Origin: Kalaharituber pfeilii
Lineage: Eukaryota > Ascomycota > Pezizomycetes > Pezizales > Pezizaceae
DNA: 64,000 nt
Direction of reading: 5' to 3'
Assembly (NCBI GenBank): GCA_015179045.1
Contig: WHUZ01000038.1
Coordinates: 310,001 to 374,000, forward strand
Part shown: positions 34,964-44,955 of the stretch, in pieces
Numbering within the stretch: position 1 is the first letter of the stretch
Layout of the letters: every line of letters starts with the position of its first letter
Position numbers and translations under genes: made by a program
The notes under the pieces: model-generated
Seen by the model: only the letters and a program-made list of their open reading frames with translations
Database searches by the model: none
Told to the model about the DNA's origin: nothing

Positions 34964-36061
34964 AACGCTGTGGGTACTTCTTATCGATAAGCTTACTCTT
35001 ATAGGCCTAGTGCAGCAGCCTTGCGTTAAGCCCTTCGCTCAATATAAGAATATATCTGGTGACTAAGCAGAAAACTTGAGAATATCCCTTATATCAAATA
35101 TATTCGTATTTTGTATGAGGGGCAGGGGGAGAACATTCTTATATCAAATATATTCTTATGTCGGACATGCTAGTATCGAGAGTCTACTGTAAATCAGCCT
35201 AAGCCAGGTTCTGATTTAAATCGGCCCACCGCTTTCTTGTATTTCTTGACTTGGACCCAATCTTATCCGCCCCTTGTTGCACTAATTCGTTATTGCTCAA
35301 GCCCAGGCGTTTCCTTTAGTCCTCCTCTGCCTGCCTTAGTCTTAGTGCGATCTCTTGCTCGCGAAGCATTAACCAATGCACCCTTATCGGATTGGGTGTA
35401 TCTTCCGTTTTCTTCTCCTCTTCCCCTCCCTCTGTTGATGGGTCAGCAGCAGGCTTAAGCTTTTTCCTCGGCTTGGTAGTTATCAAAGTCTTTACCAGCG
35501 TCGTTCCTTGGGGTAGCGACCTGCTTTAAGGGCGTGTTTGTTACCTGCATTTGGGGCAGAACCAATGTATCTGGGGTCTTTTGCGAGGCAGTGAACGGAA
35601 TGACGAAAGGGAGCGAACTGGTCTGACCCTGCCAGTGCGCCTGTTCAGCTTGAAGTGCCTGTTCCTTTTTGATGCTCTCATCCTGTCCAGAAACTTATAC
35701 AGCACCCAATATCTGATCCACCATTCGGTAAAGTTGGGTTGCCTGTAAGCCGACAGTAAACATGAAATACCTACTGAATCTCCCCGGGTTTGTAGTTGTA
35801 CTGAATGTCGCCGCTCGCCTCCCAGATGCCAGTAAGCACCTTAGAAACGTCAAGGAAATTACAAGTGCCGGCACCACTATCACGTATCCAAGACGCAATG
35901 TCGAAAACGCACTAGTCTCGATGACAAAGTCCGCACTTCCTTCCATTTTCGTTCCATCGGCGTCTACTAACGCATTCTGGTTTCCCTCCCATCTACCCAA
36001 CACAATACCTCCCATTGAGACATCGCGGAACATATGCCGCGTGGCAATAAATGCTGCTAGC
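34964..36061. other. gene-free stretch with direct repeats
   Basis: A 17-bp direct repeat (cttatatcaaatatattc) occurs near 35088 and 35139. Near 35175 is a pogo-like end (read in reverse, TACAGTAGACTCTCGATAC) without a partner, probably a decayed MITE. ORFs at 35237-35458, 35695-36033 and 35762-36064 overlap and show no family. Confidence 0.4.
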
Positions 36062-36063
36062 TA

Positions 36064-36365
36064 GTGAGCGGCACGAGCCGAGCCAAGATCATGCTAGTGT
36101 TTTTCTTGACAGCTCGCTAAAATACTTAGCCAGTGCAAGGTTTCATAAACTGTAAATACCTAATATAGTAATAATTAGAGACTTGGAGCTCATTCTGACC
36201 TACCAACAACTTCGAAATGCACAATAGTAGTGAGAAAGATGAAAATTTAGCTTAGTTTAGTTTAGTTTGTCAATATTATGTACATAATCAATCCAGGCTC
36301 GAGCTGGCCTGGCATGAGCTCGAGCTCACCCTCCAGCTCGGCTCGAGCTAGCTCGTGCCGCTCAC
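36064..36365. mobile_element. MITE with TA target duplication and 16-bp inverted ends
   Basis: 302 bp bounded by TA at 36062-36063 and 36366-36367. The left end is GTGAGCGGCACGAGCC and the reversed right end GTGAGCGGCACGAGCT. The interior right half is rich in GAGCTCGAGC-like palindromes. No coding capacity. Confidence 0.75.
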
Positions 36366-36407
36366 TACTTCTGGACCAACAAGGGTTGTCATTTCATTGC
36401 AACAGAT

Positions 36408-37029
36408 TTTTTTTTTTTTTTTTTTTATATCAGTACTCGCTTGCTGCCCTATGGGCTATGGCGAGGGTTTATTTGGAATCAAAGTAAGAAAAAACAGTAA
36501 CAACTACATCACTTCAGTACATGTTGTACCATTCATGGTGCGGGTGGCAGGCCCAGTATGTCTTACTTCCGTCCCCTGTCCGATTCATACTGGTCTGATC
36601 TTAACCATCGTCCTCCGAGCCTCACCCTCCCTACCTCGGTGGCCTTCTCCAAGTAGACTACCACTGGGCTGGTTTTCTTCCCTTCGTCAACCAGCGTGGT
36701 CTTCTTCCTCAGCCAATGAATTCCGGAGATTTTCCCAAGTCCTTTGTTCGCTGCCTCTAACCATTGTCTGACCTTCCCTAAGTCTTTTCGTAGGGCGATC
36801 CCGTGTACCACGATGCCGGCTCTTGGTTTGGTGGTGGCGTCAGGAGTGGTTGGTGGGGAGGCGGGGGTGCTCCTGGGGCGGGGAGGGGAGTTTTTTGGTG
36901 GGGTGGCTTCCGCTCGGTGGCGCCTGAAGGCTGCTTCTTGGCTGGGCAGCTTTCCTCTGCGCTTCTTGACGGAAGGCTCCTCTGCATGGGGTGGTTCTCC
37001 CAAGGGTGTGGTGTCGACCAGAGGTGACG
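36408..37029 (-). mobile_element. 5'-truncated LINE derivative: ORF1 C-terminus plus type A tail
   Basis: Perfect 12-bp TSDs (attgcaacagat) lie at 36396-36407 and 37030-37041. Reading the minus strand, it begins inside ORF1, passes the ORF1 stop and ends with the type A hairpin and poly-A. ORF2 is absent, as in the copy at 33698. Confidence 0.9.
36563..37029 (-). pseudogene. LINE ORF1 C-terminal fragment
   Basis: An open frame of about 155 residues without a start of its own. It is basic and Pro-rich first, then carries the conserved domain GIVVHGIALRKDLGKVRQWL, ISGIHWLRKK, SPVVVYLEKATE and VRLGGRWLR. The frame is intact to its stop and close in sequence to the copy at 34.5 kb, which fits a recent insertion. 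Confidence 0.8.
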
Positions 37030-37041
37030 ATTGCAACAGAT

Positions 37042-37730
37042 TGCAAATCAAAAGTACTATTCGAGATTTCCTTAAGCATTATAAGGAGTGAGGCACTGCT
37101 GAAAATTTGCCTAAGAGTGGAAGACGAAAAAGCTAAATAAGAATGTTATGGACTCTATTACTGCTTTACTTGATAGTGACCTATCTGTATCAAAGCTCTC
37201 TCTATAGAAACATTTAAAGGAAAATCTAGACATCCAAAGTTGAGTCGTGAACCCTCGATTGGAACCTCTGACTTGAGGGCTGTCGGAAGTGGAGAGCTAG
37301 AAAGAGACCTAAATTAACTCCTATCCATGCTGCAGCGAGGTTAGCTTGGGCCCTGAAGAGAAAGGATTGGACAGAGGAAACCTGGGCAAAGTATGTTTGG
37401 TCTGACTAATGCCATATTGAGAAAAGTAATGGTTGTGGTGCGAAGTGGATATGGAGGAAGAATAGAGAGGAGTGATATGCTGTAGAAGCAGTGGACCCTA
37501 GCAGCTAATTTCTTATTGGCATTAGTGGCGGTAATAGCGCGTATGTAGGTCTAAGACATCAAATTATGCAAATTTAGGTGGGCGTTTTCTTTTGCCATGT
37601 GACTGTATGTACTATATCATCACATGAAGTTACTCTATCATGCATCTCTTGCCGCGGCCCACTGAGCCTCAGCAGGCAGCTGAAGTCCGCCTATTGCTAT
37701 CGTGGGGTACAACGGTTTTACGTCGTCCAA
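37042..37730. other. gene-free stretch
   Basis: Sequence near 37060-37450 has short phrases that could be a decayed Tc1-like transposase (for example, plus strand reading around 37110-37420), but the frames are too broken to support a call. Confidence 0.35.
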
Positions 37731-37742
37731 CCGATGGCATAG

Positions 37743-37797
37743 CCCTGCCATGGCGAATAGCTGCAAGCGGGGTTACGTGATTAAAAAAAAAAAAAAA
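37743..37797 (+). mobile_element. type B hairpin-tag retroposon
   Basis: CCCTGCCATGGCGAATAGC then AAGCGGGGTTACGTGATT and poly-A. TSDs ccgatggcatag (37731-37742) and cggatggcatag (37798-37809) match at 11 of 12 positions. Confidence 0.85.
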
Positions 37798-37937
37798 CGG
37801 ATGGCATAGAGCTGGAGTAAGAAATAAAAGTGAATGACATGCTTGATTACGTTACAGAAAGAGGGCTAACACGCCACAAGAGAAGGCGTGACCGCAGGTT
37901 TGCGTTAATATATACCTTATTTTTTTCTCCTTCCTTT

Positions 37938-37989
37938 TCGCCATAGCCTACTAGGCGGCACGCGAGTAATGAAATAAAAAAAAAAAAAT
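37938..37989 (+). mobile_element. type A hairpin-tag retroposon with compensated stem
   Basis: TCGCCATAGCCTACTAGGCGG then CACGCGAGTAATGAAAT and poly-A. The inner stem reads GCCT/AGGC where other copies have GCCC/GGGC. No clean TSD was found. Confidence 0.7.
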
Positions 37990-38130
37990 ATTTCTCATTA
38001 ACCCGGCTTCATTGTGCCTCCAATGCCTCGTCACTCTCTCCCCTTCCTACCGCCTCATATCCCTCTAGCAGGTTAGCCGGAAGGCTCCCCATCCCCCTGG
38101 TATCACGTAATCTGTGGTCTACCTACACGC

Positions 38131-41100
38131 TCACCTCTGAGCTCCACGTTTTGCTACATCATTGGAGTTCAATAAGAGTTTCTCCCCTTGTGGGTTCCAC
38201 CGCAGGCTCCCCAACTGCTCCGCGCTGTTTAAGGAGCCGAAAATTAAGCGTATCGAGCCCAGTGACACCCTGGATTTTCGCATTTCGAGGACCAGTACGT
38301 TCTGGTATGATGCCCATTGACAGGTGATATACAAAGGATGACGCTCGAATTGGGACTGCGCTTTGTGCTGGATCTCCCATACACGGACTCCACGAGTACC
38401 ACCTACTGCAAGTTGAAGAGCAGTGGGACCGATAGCCCAAGAAAGAGAGAGGATGGGATTGAAAGAGTTAAGGCAGGCAACTGCTTGTCTCGAGGAGATT
38501 GCCCACAACCGCAAAGTGTTATCACCGCTACCTGAAGCAAGCAGCTGACCGTCAGGGGAAAAGGCCACACTCCGTACCAAGCCATTGTGGCCTTCGAAGG
38601 TATGGACAACCTCTTGACGTTGAACTGACCACAGCCGCACAGTGCTATCCTTGCCACCTGAAGCAAGCACCTGGCCATCAGGGGAAAAGGCCACACCATA
38701 TACTTCGCCAGTATGGCATTGGAAGGTATGGACAACCTCTTGACGTTGAACTGACCACAGCCGCACTGTGGTATCATCGCTGCCTGAAGCAAGCAGCTGG
38801 CCATCAGGGGAAAAGGCCACAGTCTGTACCCAGCCATTGTGGCCTTCAAAAGTATAGACAACCTCTTGACGTTGAACTGACCACAGCTGCACAGTGCTAT
38901 CATTACCGCCTGAAGCAAGCAGGTGACCGTCAGGGGAAAAGGCCACACTTTCCACCAGGTGGTTGTGGCCTTCGAAGGTATGCACAACCTCTTGACGTTG
39001 AACCGACCACAGCCGCACAGTGCTATTATCACTGCCTGAAGCAAGCAGCTGGCCATCAGGGGAAAAGGCCACACTCTGTACCCAGACATTGTGGTTTTCG
39101 AAGGTATGGATGACCTCTTGATGTTGAACTGACCACAGCCGCACAGTGCTATCATCACTGCCTGAAGTAAGCAGCTGGCCATCAGGGGAAAAGGCCACAC
39201 TTTGCACCAGGTGGTTGTGGCCTTCGAAGGTATGGACAACCTCTTGACGTTGAACTGACCACAGCTGCACAGTGCTATTAGAACTGCCTGAAGCAAGCAG
39301 CTGGCCATCAGGGGAAAAGGCCACACTCTGTACCCAGCCATTGTGGTCTTCGAAGGTATGGATGACCTCTTGACGTTGAACTGACCACAGCCGCACAGTG
39401 CCATCCCTGCCACCTGAAGCAAGCAGCTGGCCATCAGGGGAAAAGGCCACACTCTGTACCCAGCCATTGTGGCCTTCGAAGGTATGGATGACCTCTTGAT
39501 GTTGAACTGACCACAGCTGCACAGTTCTATCACCACTGCCTGAAGCAAGCAGCTGGCCATCAGGGGAAAAGGCCACACTCTGTACCCAGTCATTGTGGCC
39601 TTCGAAGGTATGCACAACCTCTTGACGTTGAACTGACCACAGCCGCACAGTGCTATCATCACTGCCTGAAGCAAGCAGCTGGCCATCAGGGGAAAAGGCC
39701 ACACTCCATACCCAGCCATTGTGGCCTTCGAAGGTATGGATGACCTCTTGACGTTGAATTGACCACAGCCACACAGTTCCATCATTGCTACTTGAAGCAA
39801 GCAGCTGGCCATCAGGGGAAAAGGCCACACTCCATACCCAGCCATTGTGGCCTTCGAAGGTATGCACAACCTCTTGACGTTGAACTGACCACAATCGCAC
39901 TGTGCAATCATCACTGCCTGAAGCAAGCAGCTGGCCGTCAGGGGAGAAGCAACAGGATAATACCCTCGCAGATTTTGGTAGCTTCATCAAAGGTTTCTCG
40001 CCAAACGACACATGCTGCATGCTAGCTTCACTCAAGTCTGCCTCTCTAAGCCAAGTTCGATGCATCCGAACCTACTTGCGGTAAATTAGGTCAGATGCGA
40101 GAAGCATACTTTGAAAAAAATTCAAACCAAGAAACGAACCTGATGTAGATCTGCATTTTGCAGTTGAGCCCTATCAAACCAGCCACCGCTTAGATCAGCT
40201 CCTGCAATCCGAATTCCACGCAAATCATAACCCGGAAAGTTTCTTCCAGCCCTCACTAGAATTGTAATCGCATTTGCTGCAGCTCTTGAAATCTTAACAT
40301 CTGATTTCGATCGCTCAATTAATGCCAATAGACTGTCTTGCACAGAGATGGTATCTTTGGCTTGTTCGACAATGAAATCAAGAACACCAGGATCCTCAAC
40401 AAGATGAAACTCATTGATCAGCGCATCAGTGTTACCTTGTTCAAGTAACTCATCTTGCCAAACTACTTCGGCTACCAAATAGTCCCGCAGCGATTTATGT
40501 AAGAATCGATATGAGTGCCTCTGCCGAATCAGCGGTGAACTGAAGCGTAAAAGCTGTGTTGCGTCGTCATCATTGCCTAAAAACGCTTTCCAGATAGACT
40601 GATTTTGTGAATGGGAGTTCCTATGGAAGAGGACACTGGGGACGTAGGTTGCTTCTAGCACTTGATGACGATACAAAGCCAGTGCGAACTGTTGACAAAA
40701 GTGTCGTGCTTGCAAGCTGAATTCATTCTGCTCTAAATGGGTATACGCATCACGGTGACTGTCTGATAATTGAATGGTATCTAAACGGGCCTTTGCTTTC
40801 TCAAGCCAATCATCGATGAACTGTTTGTACAAGTTCATGCGCTTGAGTTTGTCTTTGTTCTGAGCTGGTGCCACGGTCATAATCATCCGGAGGAGGAAAG
40901 GATTGCTGATTAATGAACACACGTCAGGTTTCATTATATACTTTTCGTAATCCTCAACTGAACGGCCAGTAGGCTTAGCCTTTATATATTGTGAAATATA
41001 CCGCCGAATGCTTGACTTCGAAAAGGGCGCAAGCCAATATTCTTGCAGGAGCAGAGGCTGACCGGGGGGGTAAAACTTGCTCTGGTAACTCGAGGGTAAA

Positions 41101-43089
41101 TACTCAGGTCGGCTAGTGATGATGACTTTAGCGTTCCATAGGTCAAGTTCGTTTTCTGTATAAAAATTGCGGTCCCGCTTTTCAACTTCATCATAGCCGT
41201 CCAAGATAAAGACGAATTGCTGCTTCTTTCGTGCCAGCTTTATTTGATCTTCGTGAAAGCCTTGTTTGATGAAAAAAGTAGTTATCATATCTTGGTGCTT
41301 TTCTTTCTCTGGTGTACAGAACCTGAACAGTGGAATGAATAGCGGAATTGCGGCGGTTGCTTGATTGAGAGTGTCATGCTTATCATAGTCAGACCATAGC
41401 TTGCGAGCAAGATAATGGTTGAATGTCGACTTTCCGGATCCTGCAGCACCTTGAATCAGGCAAACCTTTTGTGGTGCAGCGTCCGACAGGAAATTTTGAA
41501 CAGTCTCTAGCAGATCAAATCGTTCGTTGTCATGCTGGTGTCTCATTCCTTCTGCCGGAATATATAGGTCGAGTTTAAACTCCTCCAGCTGATATCTGTC
41601 GAGGTAGTTGTGCTTAAGCTGCTCTAACTCAGATGCGCCAAATAGTGTTTGATGCTGATCCTGTTCTAATCGGAAGTTAATACTCAGCATATACCAAGGG
41701 TATCGCATGCAACGTACTAATCCCGTTTAACAGATCCTCGATTTTCTTGACTGAAGTGTAGATGTCTGAATTTGTTTTATGGCACTTGGTATTAATTGCA
41801 GGATCGTGCGGATGAATCATGATATTGCCATGAACTCACCCTTTAGCCTGGTCAAAGGTTCCATTTCCCGCTTTATATCATTCACCACTCGGTCTATCTG
41901 CTCAAGTTGATTGGAATTCTCTATTTTCATTAGGATAACATCTTATTATCTGTGTTGTACGTGCATTGGGCGCTCTTACCCATAATCCGTTTCATTGTAG
42001 CTCCGTCCGCACACTCTCGAATAACCTTTTTCTTATCGATTATTTTGTCGCTGTATGGTTTCATAACCACTTGAAATGGCATAAAGATACTTCGAATCTT
42101 GATTCCGCCTAAATTTCGGTCTTATTAGTGGAGTGCAAAATTAAAGGAGCCGAATGTCCTACCCGATGCCGAAGAACTGAAATATTTCTGTACTTCAACT
42201 GCAAATTCCCGCACTGCAGTATAAAGTTCTCCTAAAGCAGAATCCAACTTGCATTTAAAATCCTCCGCTGTTAAATCCGAATGCAATGTGACCTCCAGCG
42301 ATACATCCTTATAAATATGGGCGTAGAATTCACACGTAGCCATGGTATCAATAATGGTTGCAGTTGCCCATTCCAAATTCTCTATTAATTCAAAGTAATT
42401 GAGGGCGACCTATCATCATGATTAATCCCAGCTTCATGCAAAATGATTTCATGACTAACCTTCATAATCATCCTAACACTAGCCCACACGAGAGCAGTAG
42501 TTTCAGGACTATGCTGTATTGCAACATCGACAATTGATGCGTAGGTCTCCAAGCCTTTTAGGATCCGACCTATCTTGTCCACTACAGGAACAAGCTCACC
42601 ATCGCTGTTCTTGTATTTCCACTGCTCCTCTTTGCATTTATCCTTAGCAGACTGTAAATCCTTGATTATAGCTTCAATAGCATCGCGTTGTTTGTTGTCT
42701 ATCTTCTGCTGAGGAGTTGGAGGATCTGCTTGCTCCTCCGGTGAATGCGATGTACCGCATGACGAAGAATTGTCGTTGGTATGTAATTGTGCTGGTTGTG
42801 GTGGTACGGGAGTAGTAGCTGTGCACTCAGATGCCTGTGACTGTTCTTCTTGTGAGGTTATGCAAGGAAGAGCAGGCGTGAGCCTATTAATCGGGGGAGG
42901 GGCGCTGCTGGCTCTCAGGTTTCCCTTTTTTCCGACTGGAGATGTCGGTCGAGATAGGTGCGTGTCAAGTGGCGGAGATAAAGTGTCGCTGGTTTTGAAA
43001 ACTGCCTTGATCCCATGCCCGACATTCAGCGCTTTGTTCTTCAAACTTAAGCGGAACCCCCCTCGACTTCCAGGCTCCGGATTATCCAT
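38131..43089 (-). CDS. NLR-type STAND protein: N-terminal domain, NACHT, pentapeptide-like linker, WD40 repeats
   Basis: Seven exons on the minus strand: 43089-42460, 42409-42163, 42108-41980, 41920-41840, 41765-41718, 41665-40140 and 40071-38131. Intron lengths are 50, 54, 59, 74, 52 and 68 nt, and all phases agree. The product is about 1533 aa. Residues 1-150 are Ser/Pro-rich. About 150-340 is a helical domain like those preceding NACHT in fungal NLRs. P-loop GAAGSGKST is at about 451-459 and Walker B FVFILDGYDEV at about 529-539. A short pentapeptide-like stretch (IAGADLSGGWFDRAQLQNAD) is near 865. Twelve near-identical 42-residue WD40 repeats follow from about 924, then one or two degenerate blades. 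Such proteins oligomerise on ligand binding and can trigger incompatibility or cell death. The exact role here is inferred. A donor-like GTGAGC at the last codons leaves a further 3' exon possible. Confidence 0.9.
38450..39960 (-). repeat. 12 tandem 126-bp WD40-coding repeats
   Basis: Each unit encodes 42 residues around FSPDGQLLASG, TVRLWSVQRQEVVHTF and EGHN. The units are nearly identical at DNA level. Differences cluster in a few codons on the predicted binding face. Assembly collapse or copy-number differences between strains are likely here. Confidence 0.95.
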
Positions 43090-43608
43090 TGGAAATGCCG
43101 TGTCGGGGATTTCACACAATTCTCAGGAGTGCGAAACTTCAGAAAGGAGGCTGCCTATTTTCGATATGATGTTGTGGGCGACGATTAGCGATTCTTTATT
43201 CCATTGCGATATTGGTAAAACTCCGCATTTATTGTCATGAAGTAGTTTTCCCCTCCCAAGCTGTCATCCCTGAATCGTGGTTGCCTGACTGCATGCTGGA
43301 CCCAGGACTCCTTTGGGGAAGTTTTGACGAATTATGCAGCACCAAGGTACTCACGTGCAGTTCCCAAGTTACGTATCCAGCTGCTATGGGGCTCGAAAAA
43401 TGACATGGTTCAGTGGCCAAAAGTCTGGCGAACTTTTTGTGTGAGAAACCATACAATTTTTTCGACACATACAAACATGCAACCACCGCAACCACACAAC
43501 CATCACAAAACTCTCACACCTGAAATTCTGTAGAGTCATATATCTGGAAAGAAAATAAACTGACCACCAGAATCTACTCAAAAGACTCTTGCAATTGTAA
43601 GATGTAAA
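43090..43608. promoter_or_regulatory. upstream region of the NLR gene
   Basis: About 520 bp between the NLR start codon and the DNA transposon. No clear core promoter motif was recognised. The overlapping short ORFs here look like chance frames. Confidence 0.35.
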
Positions 43609-43818
43609 TATATGTGCCGGGCCATTCGTAACAAACGTTCCAGTGGCCACTGGCCCGGACCAGTGGCCACTAGCCCGGACTACTCAATGGAACGCTGGTT
43701 CGTGACTGGCCCGGGCCACTCAGAATTTGAATTTTCTCATTCTACCTACAATTCACCCTCTCAAACTCACACACACACACTCGCGTATCCACACATCCAC
43801 TATTTGATAAAACAGCGT

Positions 43819-44130
43819 CACTAAAGACCTCTCCCTGCCACAGGAAAACACAGCTCTACCAAGGACCCCTCCAGCGACAGGAAAAAAACAGCTTCATTAA
43901 GGACCGTCTCCGGCGAAAAAAAAAAAAAACAGCAGCAGCAAGGACCCCTCCGGCGACAGGAAAACACAGCTTCATCAAGGACCCCCAGCGACAGGAAAAA
44001 AACAGCTTTATCAAGGACCTCTCCAGTGACAGGAAAAATCAGCTTCATCAAGGACCCCTCCGGCGACAGGGCAAAAAAAAATACAGCGTGATGAATGACC
44101 CCCTCCGGCGACAGGAAAAACAGCTTCAAG
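43819..44130. repeat. about 8 tandem repeats of 36-44 bp inside the DNA transposon
   Basis: The unit is close to aaggacccctccggcgacag plus an A-rich run and cagcttcatc. Length varies mainly through the A run. It starts immediately after the integrase-like frame on the minus strand and appears to have replaced the rest of that gene. Confidence 0.85.
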
Positions 44131-44475
44131 ATTGCAATGAACATCTTGAATAATGTCAAATGCTCGATCTTCTATAATAACCTCACGATGGTATTCGTTT
44201 TGGGGAGGATTCGCTTTGCGCATTAGAACGCCATCCTCATTAATAAAAAATTTCTAATTTGTTAATATCTTATTAATCTCATTATAGGTTATACTTACCT
44301 TAGCAAGAGTTTTAACATTATTCTCAGCTGCTGAAGACACGGGCCGTTCTGGATCACGACAGAAAATTCGGATTTCACGTAACTTCTGAGGTTCCATTTG
44401 ATATCTATTTGTATGATCCCGAGATTGAATATATAGCTCGAATTGATGGCGAATTTCGGGTGTAAAAGGCTCCAT
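44110..44475 (-). pseudogene. integrase-like N-terminal fragment (H2C2-type upstream region)
   Basis: ATG at 44475. Exon 1 is 44475-44299. The intron is 44298-44254 (45 nt) with donor GTAAGT, branch TTAACA and acceptor ATTAG. Exon 2 runs from 44253 to about 44110. Sequence such as FINEDGVLMRKANPPQ, REVIIEDRAFDIIQDVH resembles the segment leading to the zinc-binding HHCC motif of retroviral-type integrases found in Ginger-like and KRBA2-like proteins. Just after the first His the frame runs into the tandem repeats, so the catalytic DDE core is missing. Splicing is still intact on paper. Non-functional or repurposed. Confidence 0.55.
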
Positions 44476-44955
44476 AGGTAAAGATTGTTAAGGAATGAGG
44501 CTGAAAAGTAATTACCAGTTTAGGTAAATAAGATAGGCTTGGCGTTGTATACTAGAGAAGTGTATGGTACAGAATGCGATATATGTAGAATACATTCAAA
44601 ATACCGACAGCATGGAAAAATATCAAGTTTAAATACTTGAGTAAATAAAACAAAAAAATAAACAAATGATTTAGACAATTACAATTCCGAACCTTCTAGT
44701 ATTTTAACAGCCACCAACATACCAACATTCTGTTGTAGTTCTGTGCGCAGAACAAAAAGGTCAATGCGTTGTACTAGTGTGTGATCACGAACCAGCGTTC
44801 CGTTGAGTAGTCCGGGCTAGTGGCCACTGGTCCGGGCCAGTGGCCACTGGAACGTTGTTACGAATGGCCCGGCACATATACACTCTATAATATATATGTT
44901 ACCATACATAGGAAACTTGTAAGATGTTGCTTCAAGCTGGGACAGTGGAAGTGGT

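Larger units (their letters stand above)
43613..44876. mobile_element. DNA transposon with 92-bp inverted terminal repeats
   Basis: 1264 bp flanked by TATA at 43609-43612 and 44877-44880. The terminal inverted repeats (43613-43705 and 44785-44876) start TGTGCCGGGCCATTCG and contain a doubled CCAGTGGCCACT motif. They match over about 92 bp with very few differences. The interior has about eight tandem repeats and a short integrase-like reading frame. The termini and the integrase resemblance suggest a relative of Ginger-like elements, but the fifth base does not fit the TGTNR rule, so the class is uncertain. It is probably non-autonomous. Confidence 0.85.

Noticed and set aside
36744..37091. 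115-codon plus-strand ORF over the LINE derivative
   Set aside because: It is antisense to the conserved ORF1 domain encoded on the minus strand.
38403..39926. 507-codon open frame on the minus strand within the WD40 region
   Set aside because: It is the WD40 DNA read in another frame. The 126-bp period keeps the frame free of stops. The true frame encodes textbook WD40 repeats.
38450..39960. Possible CRISPR-like regular repeat array
   Set aside because: The repeats are contiguous 126-bp coding units without spacers in a eukaryotic gene.
42385..42412. Apparent frameshift in the NLR N-terminal exon
   Set aside because: A 50-nt intron at 42410-42459 with a GTTAGT donor and a TAG acceptor joins the two frames in phase, so no mutation is needed.
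43821..44159. 112-codon minus-strand hydrophobic ORF
   Set aside because: It is the translation of the A-rich tandem repeats inside the DNA transposon.
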